DNA of 64,000 nt from Rhizobium sp. 18055 (GTDB lineage Bacteria; Pseudomonadota; Alphaproteobacteria; Rhizobiales; Rhizobiaceae). The stretch spans positions 124,001-188,000 of the forward strand of contig NZ_CACSKD010000004.1 in assembly GCF_902706285.1 (NCBI RefSeq). The letters run 5' to 3'. The translations under genes and the position numbers were made by a program. Shown in pieces: positions 28,678 to 36,641 of the stretch. Below the pieces are notes generated by a model. The model made no database searches, was not told the origin of the DNA, and was given only the letters and a program-made list of their open reading frames with translations. Position 1 is the first letter of the stretch. Every line of letters begins with the position of its first letter.

Positions 28678-29994
28678 TCAGCCCGATAGCTTGACAGGCG
28701 TTACATTGGTTCTGACCAGAGACATCAGCATGGGACCGATGGCAAACTCTCCCTTCTCGGCGCGCCGCGTTAGATCCCTGAGATAGCCGCCAGCCGAATT
28801 GATCTTGTCGGCACGCTGAAGGATGCAGGCGACGACAGTTGCGGCATTGTCATGCCCCATGACCACGCAGGCGTCCTGGTAAGCGGATGGCGTCACCCCC
28901 AGCATCGATTTCACCACGATCGCAGCGCTCATCAAATCTCGCCAGTTTCTGATGCCGCCGCCTGGACCATAGGAGCTGATTTCAGGGCATGCCTGTAGCA
29001 CAAGGCCCAATGGGAATGATTTGAGCTCAGAGACGCTGTCGGACTGCGGTTTGCGGTGGGTTGATATTTGCTCGTCACCTGCTGATGCGACGTCTTTCTC
29101 TGCCAAAGGTCTGTTGTCGGTCATCGGTTGTGTCAGGTCGAAGCGGTTGTATTCTGGCGTAAGGTTTGCGGTCAGATTGTGCGCATTCGTTCCAAGATCA
29201 AGATAAGATTCGGGATTAGAATTCTGTATGTGGCGCTCATTTTGAGCGGGATTGACGCTCAATTTTTGCAATTTAACTTGCGTATCCAGATGGTTAAGTA
29301 CTTTCAGGCGCAAATGCTCGATCAGATCGCAAGCGGTCTCGAGTTCAGCAGTGGTTGGAGAGCGGGGTATTGCCTCGACCAGGTCGCGGAACGTATTGAA
29401 GGTCTCTGCCCACTCGCCCGGAATACGATCGGCAACGGCTGCTTCGATCAGCTTTGCGATGTCCCTGCGGGAGAGGCTGATGCGCTCGCGAAGACGCTGG
29501 GTGTATAGTTTCTCCGCAACGACCTCTGCCGCGAGGCGCTCGATCTCTTCTGCGCGCGCAAGAAGGGGCGCCAATGAAAAGCCGAATGCATCACGAATGG
29601 AGCCTGATCGGTCCTTTCGTGCATAGCGCTTGCCATTTGGGCTGTCCTTGCGGATCAGCAGGCCGGCATCGACGAGAGCAGCCAGGTGGCGCCGGATTGT
29701 CTGTTCGGCCATGCCGTGTGACCTCAGCGAAAGCTGGGCATTGGATGGGAACACCACCAGGCCGCTTTCCTCCGACAGTTCGCTCTGTGGATAGAAGCTC
29801 AGCAGCGCGTTCAAGACGGCCAGTGCACGATCTGTAACACCGAGCAAAGGCTTGGCTTCACACAGCGCGCGGTAGAGTTTCCACTTGTCGATCGCATATC
29901 CCGGCTTGATCTGCTGGGCTTTGAGCTGATTTGCGAGCATGCCAAGCGACATCGCCCGCCGCCCAAAGGGCGTCGTTACAAATTGACCTTCCAT
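28678..29994 (-). CDS. repC: Replication initiation protein RepC
   Basis: A 438-aa RepC of the repABC family, the initiator that acts at an origin inside its own gene. It begins MEGQFVTTPFGRRAMSLGMLA, the standard RepC start, with a winged-helix DNA-binding region in the first 170 residues (SLRSHGMAEQTIRRHLAALVDAGLL). ATG 29994 is preferred over 30012 by family alignment and by AAGG in front of it. An AT-rich central part near 29150-29290 would suit the origin. RepC expression is limited by the antisense RNA encoded just upstream on the other strand. Confidence 0.96.
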   Translation of the reverse strand: MEGQFVTTPFGRRAMSLGMLANQLKAQQIKPGYAIDKWKLYRALCEAKPLLGVTDRALAVLNALLSFYPQSELSEESGLVVFPSNAQLSLRSHGMAEQTIRRHLAALVDAGLLIRKDSPNGKRYARKDRSGSIRDAFGFSLAPLLARAEEIERLAAEVVAEKLYTQRLRERISLSRRDIAKLIEAAVADRIPGEWAETFNTFRDLVEAIPRSPTTAELETACDLIEHLRLKVLNHLDTQVKLQKLSVNPAQNERHIQNSNPESYLDLGTNAHNLTANLTPEYNRFDLTQPMTDNRPLAEKDVASAGDEQISTHRKPQSDSVSELKSFPLGLVLQACPEISSYGPGGGIRNWRDLMSAAIVVKSMLGVTPSAYQDACVVMGHDNAATVVACILQRADKINSAGGYLRDLTRRAEKGEFAIGPMLMSLVRTNVTPVKLSG

Positions 29995-30082
29995 GACCTT
30001 CACCTTTTTCAAGGCAAAAGAAATCTACCCACCAAAACGGTGCCAAAGATGCTTGACAGTGATTCTCGGAAGTGCGATTCTC

Positions 30083-30140
30083 TAGCTGCTAGACCAATGA
30101 GAAGGGCTTCCGTGACGGCAACGTTCGGGAGCTTTTTTCT
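30083..30140 (+). ncRNA. repABC counter-transcribed antisense RNA (ctRNA, incA)
   Basis: Between repB and repC, on the strand opposite to them, a TTGACA box (30053-30058) stands upstream of a short unit. The unit ends in a 7-bp stem (30106-30112 with 30126-30132, one G-U pair) followed by TTTTTTCTTTT. This is the position and shape of the small antisense RNA that controls RepC translation and incompatibility in repABC plasmids. The 5' end is approximate and the -10 box is not obvious. Confidence 0.82.
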
Positions 30141-30149
30141 TTTGCGGCT

Positions 30150-31154
30150 CTATCCTTTGCTTTTGTTGTCTACGGATTGCAGGAATTCGCCATGCAGCGT
30201 CTCCATGCGATCATTCAGAAAATCGACGAAACTGGTCGGCACCGCTTTGGTGAAGCTGATGCGTGGACCGGATTTCGGGTAGCTGACCGTTGCGAGCAAA
30301 AATCCATTTGCACGGATCTCAGCCGTCGGCATTGTTTCGATAGCAACCGGCTTGGCGACAGCGGTCTTCAACGCAGCAAGTGCCACGGAAAAGCGATCGG
30401 TGTCTGATCCACGCCTGATCTCCGAAAGTGCCTCGTGAACGCATTCGGAGGCATCGGGGCGAGCCAGGAAGATATCGACAAACTCGATCCAACGGCGGCG
30501 ACCGATCTCAGGCGCGGAGCCAATGACGAGCATTGTCGGCCGCGGCACGGCGGACGCGATGCGCAGCATTTCCGAAATATGCGACTTGCCGGTTGCCAGC
30601 GAAGCCGAGATGACGTCGCGCTTGTATCCAGCCTGCTCCTGCGACAGTGCAAAGGCACATTTCTCGATGAAGGAGAGATCGTTCCGGTTGGCGTTTTCTT
30701 CGCCCTGGAAGACGATGGCTTCTTCGTCGCTGAGTTCACGCACGATCGCGCGGAATTTCAGGCCGAGCTTCTTGGCAGCAGCCAGTCGGCGACGGCCAAA
30801 GACGATCTGATATGGCTTTGGCCCGCCTTTATGCGGACGGATCAAGCCCGGTACGATCTGGCCGCGCTCGCTGATCGATGTGGCGATGTCTTCGATGGCA
30901 CTGTCGTCATAAGCGCCGTCAAAACGATCCGGGATCGTAGACGGGGCGACGTCTTCGGGATCGACATCAACGATATGATCGCCATCCTTCAGCAAACGAT
31001 CGAGAACTTCGCCCTTCTCCTGTATCTGGCGCACCCCGGCAGCAACCTTGAGAAGGTGCGGCGACGTTGTCTTGGCCTGCGGCGGTGTTGCTGCTGGCTG
31101 ATCAAGTTGACCGAGCACATTGGCAAACATGCCTCGAGAGTCTTTGCGGCTCAT
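30150..31154 (-). CDS. repB: Plasmid partitioning protein RepB
   Basis: A 334-aa ParB-like protein. The N-terminal ParB/Srx domain shows IRPHKGGPKPYQIVFGRRRLAAAKKLG and the GEENANRNDLSFIEKC motif. A helix-turn-helix (TGKSHISEMLRIA) and a C-terminal dimerisation part follow. Its start overlaps the repA stop by 4 bp. RepB binds the parS palindromes found upstream of repA and works with RepA to segregate the replicon and repress the operon. Confidence 0.96.
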   Translation of the reverse strand: MSRKDSRGMFANVLGQLDQPAATPPQAKTTSPHLLKVAAGVRQIQEKGEVLDRLLKDGDHIVDVDPEDVAPSTIPDRFDGAYDDSAIEDIATSISERGQIVPGLIRPHKGGPKPYQIVFGRRRLAAAKKLGLKFRAIVRELSDEEAIVFQGEENANRNDLSFIEKCAFALSQEQAGYKRDVISASLATGKSHISEMLRIASAVPRPTMLVIGSAPEIGRRRWIEFVDIFLARPDASECVHEALSEIRRGSDTDRFSVALAALKTAVAKPVAIETMPTAEIRANGFLLATVSYPKSGPRISFTKAVPTSFVDFLNDRMETLHGEFLQSVDNKSKG

Positions 31155-32329
31155 TCACGCCCCCAAGCATTCCAGAGTAATTTTTCGATCTCCGCATTCG
31201 AGGCGTTGATCGATTCCATTGCACGGTCATAGGTCTTCGGCGCGGAGAACCTGGAGCGCTGCACTTCGTACAGGCTCTGTTTCCATGTTAGCGCATCGGC
31301 GACGGCCGTGGATTTTGTAACCATGTTCAACAGCAGGTCGTCACCGAAGACCTGACGCATCAGCGCCGTCATATTGGCCTGCGGATGATCGTTGGCTTCG
31401 AACTTGGTGACGAGGAACTTTGCGAAATCCCATTGTGCCGATGCGCCCATGTCACTGAGGATCTGCATGTAGGAGGATGCGAGCTCCAGGAACTTTCCGG
31501 TGGAATCGACATCCAGCATATGGGCTGGCACGGGGATGATGACGGCAGTGGCGGCGGTGAGCGACGACAATGTCAGGAAGTTCAGCGACGGCGCCGAGTC
31601 CATCAGGATTACATCATAGTCGTCGGCCACCTGCTCGAGCGCTTGCGATACGCGCAGCAGGAAGCTGGTGCCACCGTTCTTGCGCATCTCCAATGCGACC
31701 GCAGTTTCAAATTCCGTCAGGTCGAGACCGGCGCAGATGACGTCGAAGCCTGCGATGTGCGTCTGGTGAACCAGCGAACGTGTTGGCTTCGGATCGTCAA
31801 AACGGATCGCAGCATAAAGCGTTTCGTCTTCGCGCGGATTGAAATCCGGCAGGTTGCCGTGAAGGCTGGTCAGCGACGCTTGTGGATCGAGATCGACAGC
31901 CAATACCCGGTAGCCCTTGAGCGCGAGGTAGTGGCCGAGATGGATCGTCGTCGAGGTCTTGCTGGAGCCGCCCTTGAAATTGGTGACGGCGAGAATCTGG
32001 CACTCTTCGTTTTCAGTCCGCCGTGGATTCATCCACTTTTTGCGACCCTTCTCGGCGAGCGTCATGCGAAGTTCAAGAATCTGTTCTAGGGAATACATCC
32101 GGCGGCCATTGGAAGTGGTCTCCGGCGCGGGTCCCTTTTCCTTCACCACGATCTGGCGGATGTAGGCCTCGGAAACGTCGAGCAGCGAGGCGACTTCTGA
32201 TGACGTGAACTTCCGCATCTCTCTGCGGGCGTCCGGTGGATATTGTGCCATCGATAGATTTTGCAGGGCGAGTTCCAGCTTGCTGGAGAAACTCTGCATG
32301 AAGTCGAGGCTGCTTAAGTGCCGGTTCAC
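31151..32329 (-). CDS. repA: Plasmid partitioning protein RepA
   Basis: A 392-aa ParA-type Walker ATPase. The deviant Walker A motif KGGSSKTS is at about 119-126, after an N-terminal winged-helix DNA-binding segment (TSSEVASLLDVSEAYIRQIVV). The GTG start at 32329 is supported by GAGGAT seven bases upstream; ATG 32299 is an alternative. RepA is first in the operon, represses it, and drives partition with RepB. Confidence 0.96.
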   Translation of the reverse strand: MNRHLSSLDFMQSFSSKLELALQNLSMAQYPPDARREMRKFTSSEVASLLDVSEAYIRQIVVKEKGPAPETTSNGRRMYSLEQILELRMTLAEKGRKKWMNPRRTENEECQILAVTNFKGGSSKTSTTIHLGHYLALKGYRVLAVDLDPQASLTSLHGNLPDFNPREDETLYAAIRFDDPKPTRSLVHQTHIAGFDVICAGLDLTEFETAVALEMRKNGGTSFLLRVSQALEQVADDYDVILMDSAPSLNFLTLSSLTAATAVIIPVPAHMLDVDSTGKFLELASSYMQILSDMGASAQWDFAKFLVTKFEANDHPQANMTALMRQVFGDDLLLNMVTKSTAVADALTWKQSLYEVQRSRFSAPKTYDRAMESINASNAEIEKLLWNAWGRE

Positions 32330-32372
32330 GATTCTATCCTCAATTCGGGTTCAATAACCTAAGCGCCGAGAT

Positions 32373-32391
32373 GGTTAACGCTGGGTTAACC
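32373..32391. promoter_or_regulatory. Inverted repeat upstream of repA, candidate RepA/RepB operator
   Basis: A perfect repeat GGTTAAC-GCTGG-GTTAACC lies 44-62 bp upstream of the repA start, in the promoter region. repABC operons are repressed by RepA with RepB at an operator in this position. The assignment is positional. Confidence 0.5.
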
Positions 32392-32479
32392 GGCCTGTTG
32401 TTTCGCCAAAAAACGATAATTCGCCCTTTTTGCGTAGTTGAAGAAGTAGCGCGATTCGCAACTGGCTGCAAACTGGCCT

Positions 32480-32495
32480 GTTCCCCGCGGGGAAC
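32480..32495. promoter_or_regulatory. parS centromere-like site 1
   Basis: GTTCCCCGCGGGGAAC fits the repABC parS consensus GTT-N4-GC-N4-AAC. The palindrome extends perfectly to 24 bp (32476-32499). RepB binds such sites for partition. Confidence 0.85.
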
Positions 32496-32535
32496 AGGCA
32501 TTTCAACCATCTTGGCGGTCGAGGCCGGCGCCTCC

Positions 32536-32551
32536 GTTCCCCGCGGGGAAC
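32536..32551. promoter_or_regulatory. parS centromere-like site 2
   Basis: A second, identical 16-bp copy of GTTCCCCGCGGGGAAC, 56 bp from the first; flanking symmetry is only one further base on each side. Two parS copies upstream of repA is one of the arrangements known in repABC replicons. Confidence 0.85.
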
Positions 32552-33679
32552 GCCTCGGCAAACGGGGGCCAGCTCTTCATGGTCCCGCCGCTGTATTTGC
32601 GTCGGGCTCGTTCCTCTGCGGTCGGGGCCGTAAGCTGTGCGGTGCTTCACGTCTGCCCGGGCCGCTGAAGCGTCTCCGGTGCCGCCGTAGATTATCACAG
32701 GCGGTCGCGCACGTCGCGCTCGTTTAGGTGCGTCGATGGATCATCATTTAAGCCGGCGCTCTGTCGAGAAACTCCGTATCGAAACAGGAACGGCTTCTAT
32801 CAGCAGTCTGCCCGCGGTCATTCCGGGCCGCGCGCAAAACCTGTCACTCGCAACAGACTTGGTGATAAATTGCATCGAAGAAGAGTCTGAGCCGGGCTGG
32901 CGGATTATAGCCCGAGCGACACTCTGCGGTGTTGGGTGGCGGTGAGGACGGAACCTTTGGTGGGCTGCTGTCGGTAATCGGATCACTCGCCCCCCGCCCT
33001 CGCCCCTTGGAAGATAGGCCGTTTCCAGAGAAGAGCCGGCCGTTCAATTTTTTTGTCCCGCCAAGCGGTGAGCAATGGGGAGGTGTTCTGTCGTCTCCGG
33101 TCGTCAGAGATCGCATGGAGCGCCTCCCCCAAAGCTCCAGCTCTGTGTGTTGTGTCGGTACAAAGGATAAATCCGCCAGCGCAGCCGCTGATGGCCCTCC
33201 AATGTTGCGCGCTCCTGAATGTTTGCCTTCTTGGTGATCTCAGCTGAACGGCAGTCGCGGATCTCGCGATGCGCGAACGGAAGCCTCCGTTTCGATAAGG
33301 CGCGTCAGATCTTCACATCGACGGCGCAGGCGCGCGCAATGCCCGGCTCAATGTCTTGTCTGATTGAAGCGAGGTCGGGCGAGGTGGCTTATCGCGGCGG
33401 GGGTGCCCTCTGCTGGAAGCAGAAAGGATGCTCTTATATTCGAAGGGCACCCTTCTTCACGGGACAGATGACACACACTCCTCCTTGTTGTGGGCCGTTG
33501 ATGCCGGTGGTGGATGACAGGTGGCGTCTCGGCGAGCCTGTTATCGAAGCCGAGACAGATGGGCCGCCAATCGGTGATCTATCAGCGTTACACTGTAGCG
33601 TTCAGAACCGGGGCCCGAGCCTCTCGGCGCTGCAGTGTTGAGCAATGCTTGGCCTGCGCACATTTGTAGTCCGGCATGC
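32552..33679. other. Gene-poor region beyond parS
   Basis: Over 1.1 kb without a supported gene. Open frames here (for example 33219-33641 on +) look random: no recognisable domain, odd composition, no good ribosome binding site. A nested stem structure lies at 33401-33452. The region may be decayed accessory DNA next to the truncated recombinase. Confidence 0.4.
33401..33452. repeat. Nested inverted repeats
   Basis: Arms GGGTGCCCT (33401-33409) and AGGGCACCC (33444-33452) enclose a second stem, TCTGC (33409-33413) with GCAGA (33419-33423). The first base of the inner stem is shared with the outer arm. The function is unknown; it could be an RNA structure or the remnant of a mobile element end. 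Confidence 0.4.
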
Positions 33680-34756
33680 CTACTGCGCCGATGCGTCCCT
33701 GCGCCTTTGGTTGCGCGTCGTTGCGTCGGATCGCAGGCCCTGTGCTGACATCAGCTTCGGATCAAGGCCTGCCTTTTCCGCGCGGGTCTTGACGATCAGG
33801 TTGATCGACTGCGGTGTCAGCGTTCGCCGTGAGACGTTGCCCCATTGGTCCACCTTGCGGAACACCGGGCCGCTCGTGATCCCGGCCTCCGCCATCCATG
33901 TCAGGAGCGTTCCAGCAGCCTGGCCGACGAGGCTGAGTTGCTCGCTGTTTTCAGGCTTTCCGATTCTGATTGTCAGGCGAGGGACGCGGGTCTTTTTCTT
34001 CCGGACGGTATCGGCGGCTTCCGTGGACAGATCATCGACGCGAAGATTGGCGACGTCCGCACGGCGCAGGCCACCTGCCGTTGAGGCGAGGAGCAAGATG
34101 GCGCGGTCGCGCAGGCCGACAAGACCGTCGTTGGTGCAGGTCGATAGAAGGCGCGCAAGGAGGTCATCTGTTATCGCAGTGGTGCTCATCTTGCCGGGTT
34201 GCCGCCCGCTATCGCCCTCGATGCGTTCGAACGCATCCTTCAACGACGCGCTGTCGAAGACGCCGCTCAGGCCGCGTCTTTTGGTCAGCATCGCCCAGCT
34301 GGCGATCCGTCGACGTACGGTTGAAGGCGCGTGCGGGATAGAGCCTCTCAGGAGATTTTGTTGGCGCAGGCTCTCTTCGACGTGGCGCGGCATGCCGTGG
34401 TTTCGATCGAGCGCTGTCTCTTCTCTGCTTGTGAGGTGGTGGGATATGAAGGCGAGAACCAAATCCTCCGGTGCCGGCCAGGGCAGGGCGCGCTCGGTGG
34501 TCGCCAGGCTCCAAGCCTGGAGGTAGCCAAGATCCGAAACGAGGGCTCGGATCGTGTTCTCCCGTTTGCGATCATCCACGAGACGTTTCACCGTGGCGAC
34601 ATCGTCATCCGTCAGCAGGACTGCGAGCTGTTCGCGCCGCTCAAACGGGAAGATCGCGTCGAGCACGTCGAGTGTTTCGGCGCGGCGAACAATGCTTTCA
34701 TCCAGGTGATTTTCAGGTTTAGAGTGGGATTTTGGCATGCAGCATCGGTCTTCCAA
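33680..34756 (-). pseudogene. Tyrosine recombinase/integrase, C-terminally truncated
   Basis: A phage-integrase-type recombinase. An N-terminal SAM-like core-binding domain (about residues 25-165) is followed by the catalytic domain, with the first arginine in GLRRADVANLRVDDL. The second box reads SAQGLRS where the family has a histidine (SAHGLRS). The frame then becomes arginine-rich and stops, so the late His/Trp and the nucleophilic tyrosine are missing. I could not restore them in the other frames. The TTG start at 34756 has AGGAG upstream; ATG 34738 is the alternative. Probably inactive. Confidence 0.6.
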
Positions 34757-35089
34757 CGTGGACTCCTGCCCACTTTAGCGATTCTGCGACTCGACATCCA
34801 TCACTATCGATAATGAACGAATTTTCAGCTTGAAAAGAGCGAATATGAGTCAGGAAAGAAAACTGCCATTTAGCTTCACTATCGGAATAATACCGTTTGG
34901 AAACAATGGTCTGCAGATCGCGGATTCAGAGTCAAAAGCCTGTCTCACGACCTAGTCCTGACGGAGATAAGCATAGCAATCTTCTCGGTAGCTGGCAATC
35001 GCCTCCATCGCTTAAACGCGACTTGTCGGCGTTGGTTCAAAATGAAACTACGGCAAAGATCCCCGATATGCCGCAAGTTTCGGGCCTGT

Positions 35090-35115
35090 TATAATGTTTT
35101 GTCAAAAATATTATA
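35090..35115. promoter_or_regulatory. Imperfect inverted repeat, candidate operator
   Basis: TATAAT (35090-35095) and ATTATA (35110-35115) are separated by 14 bp. The left half continues as TATAATGTT, the same half-site as in the stronger palindrome 50 bp downstream. Confidence 0.4.
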
Positions 35116-35142
35116 GCGAATGGATTGACGACGGGAAGAAGA

Positions 35143-35172
35143 GTTATAATGTTCCCGCGTGAACATTATAAC
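35143..35172. promoter_or_regulatory. Perfect 12-bp inverted repeat, candidate operator
   Basis: GTTATAATGTTC (35143-35154) and GAACATTATAAC (35161-35172) form a perfect repeat with a 6-bp spacer, about 100 bp upstream of the nucleotidyltransferase start. The symmetry and position are typical of an operator for a helix-turn-helix autoregulator such as an antitoxin. No intact regulator gene is adjacent. Confidence 0.6.
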
Positions 35173-35274
35173 GGCTGGTATCCGCCATGAACTCGTCAAA
35201 AAAGGGAGGCCCGTTTCGAGAAGGTGATGGCTGAACACTAGGCCGAGCGAGCCGCCCGGGTTGAGACGGAAGAG

Positions 35275-36414
35275 ATGCTAATGATGAAAGAGATCGACAT
35301 CAGCTATCGAACGATGTTCGCGGAGTTGGTCCAGCGCTCGCTCGATGCACGGTTCCAAGCTGATTTCCCTTTGGAGGGGCGTTTCGTAACGGTTCCTGTG
35401 AAAGGGCGTGACTACTGGTATTTCGATCTCCCTACTCCCGAAGGTAAGGACAAGCGAAGCTATGTCGGCCCCCACAGCGACGAAGAAATCACGGTGCGGG
35501 TCAAGGCCCACAAGGAGATCAAGGACAGTCTCCGGGAGCGGAGACGGATGGTTACTTCGCTGCGCCGTGCTGGCCTTCCCGGTCCTGATCCATTCGCGGG
35601 CGATGTCACGAAAGCCCTGGCTGACGCCGGATTGTTTCGCCTGCGGGCGGTGTTGATCGGCTCGGTGGCATTCAGCACCTATGCGGGGATGCTCGGCGTT
35701 CGGCTGCCCTCGGCCGCGATGCAGACTGGCGACGCGGATTTCGCGCAGGACTTTGCGATCTCGGCGGGAGTTCAAGATAGCATGCCGCCTATGCTGGAGG
35801 TCCTCCAGTCGGTCGATCCTGAATTCCGGGCAGTTCCGCACCAGGCGGACCAAGCGAAGGTGGTAGCTTTCCAGAATCCGAAGAGCTACCGCGTGGAATT
35901 TCTGACGGGAAATCGTGGATCGGATGAATACGCGGGCAAGCCGTCGCCCATGCCTGCTCTCGGCGGCGCGTCGGCGGAAAACCTGCGGTTCTTGGATTAT
36001 CTAATATACGAGCCCGTGCGAACCGTGCTGCTGCACCGTGAAGGCGTGAATGTCTTAGTTCCCGCCCCCGAACGGTATGCCGTTCATAAGATCATCGTAT
36101 CCTCCAGAAGGCTCACAGACACGCTAGGACGGCTGAAATCGGACAAAGACCTGACACAGGCCGGCTTGCTTTTCGAAGCTCTTATGGAGACACGCCACGG
36201 AGATGAACTGGCAGATGCGTGGGGCGAGGCATGGGATCGCGGAGGTTCTTGGAGGGAAGGGCTTTGCAGTGGTCTCTTGAGGTTGCCTGACAATGGCGTC
36301 AAAGCGCTCGCCAAGGCTTTAGGATCGCAGATGCCTGATTTGGAGAAGATAAGGGGTGATGGTCGTTCCAGAGGACACCACACCGAAGCGAGCGGCCGAA
36401 CTCCTCGGCGTTGA
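35275..36414 (+). CDS. GSU2403-type nucleotidyltransferase-fold protein
   Basis: A 379-aa protein that I match from memory to the GSU2403 nucleotidyltransferase family (NTP_transf_8). The nucleotidyltransferase core is suggested by VLIGSVAFSTYAGMLGVRL followed by the acidic pair in TGDADFAQD. A basic N-terminal section and an alpha-helical C-terminus complete it. Start ATG 35275 has GGAAG upstream. Related proteins occur in accessory DNA and plasmids, and some nucleotidyltransferase folds act as toxins, but no activity is established for this one. Composition and the flanking debris suggest horizontal gain. Confidence 0.75.
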   Translation: MLMMKEIDISYRTMFAELVQRSLDARFQADFPLEGRFVTVPVKGRDYWYFDLPTPEGKDKRSYVGPHSDEEITVRVKAHKEIKDSLRERRRMVTSLRRAGLPGPDPFAGDVTKALADAGLFRLRAVLIGSVAFSTYAGMLGVRLPSAAMQTGDADFAQDFAISAGVQDSMPPMLEVLQSVDPEFRAVPHQADQAKVVAFQNPKSYRVEFLTGNRGSDEYAGKPSPMPALGGASAENLRFLDYLIYEPVRTVLLHREGVNVLVPAPERYAVHKIIVSSRRLTDTLGRLKSDKDLTQAGLLFEALMETRHGDELADAWGEAWDRGGSWREGLCSGLLRLPDNGVKALAKALGSQMPDLEKIRGDGRSRGHHTEASGRTPRR

Positions 36415-36514
36415 CCTCGTGCTGCTGGCGCGCATGCCCGCGGCCGGTGGTCCTTCCGTGCCATCATATCGACGGCGAGACCATGGTCGGTCTCCCGGAT
36501 GTGCAGCGACATAA
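36359..36514 (+). pseudogene. Possible remnant of a small helix-turn-helix gene
   Basis: A 51-codon frame overlaps the end of the nucleotidyltransferase gene. Its start, DTTPKRAAELLGV, resembles the first helices of excisionase or antitoxin-type HTH_17 proteins, but the continuation is not HTH-like. A segment in another frame (HHIDGETMVGLPDVQRHK, about 36460-36520) looks like the rest of such a protein, which would mean a frameshift. This is weak evidence and may be chance. Confidence 0.25.
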
Positions 36515-36641
36515 GCTGCCACGGCGGGAAAAACGCTTGCGATTCGTCCTATTATCTTCCCCAATTATATCAACGGCACCCTCGCGCCTTGCGCCGGTAA
36601 AGTGCTAGCGTATGGCAAAAGAAGAATGCCGGAGGATCGGG

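Larger units (their letters stand above)
34757..35274. other. Intergenic region with inverted-repeat operators
   Basis: About 520 bp of lower-GC sequence between the truncated recombinase and the nucleotidyltransferase gene. It holds the palindromes described at 35090-35172. A 15-codon frame starts at 35187. In the frame of the nucleotidyltransferase, GTG-ATG at 35224-35229 is open except for one TAG at 35239-35241, which suggests a shortened N-terminus or leader. Confidence 0.4.

Noticed and set aside
32480..32551. Two identical GC-rich palindromes considered as a terminator or repetitive extragenic element
   Set aside because: They fit the repABC parS consensus exactly and lie at the known position upstream of repA, so parS is the better explanation.
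33219..33641. 140-codon plus-strand frame in the gene-poor region
   Set aside because: It has no ribosome binding site, no domain and a random-looking composition; it also spans the nested inverted repeat.
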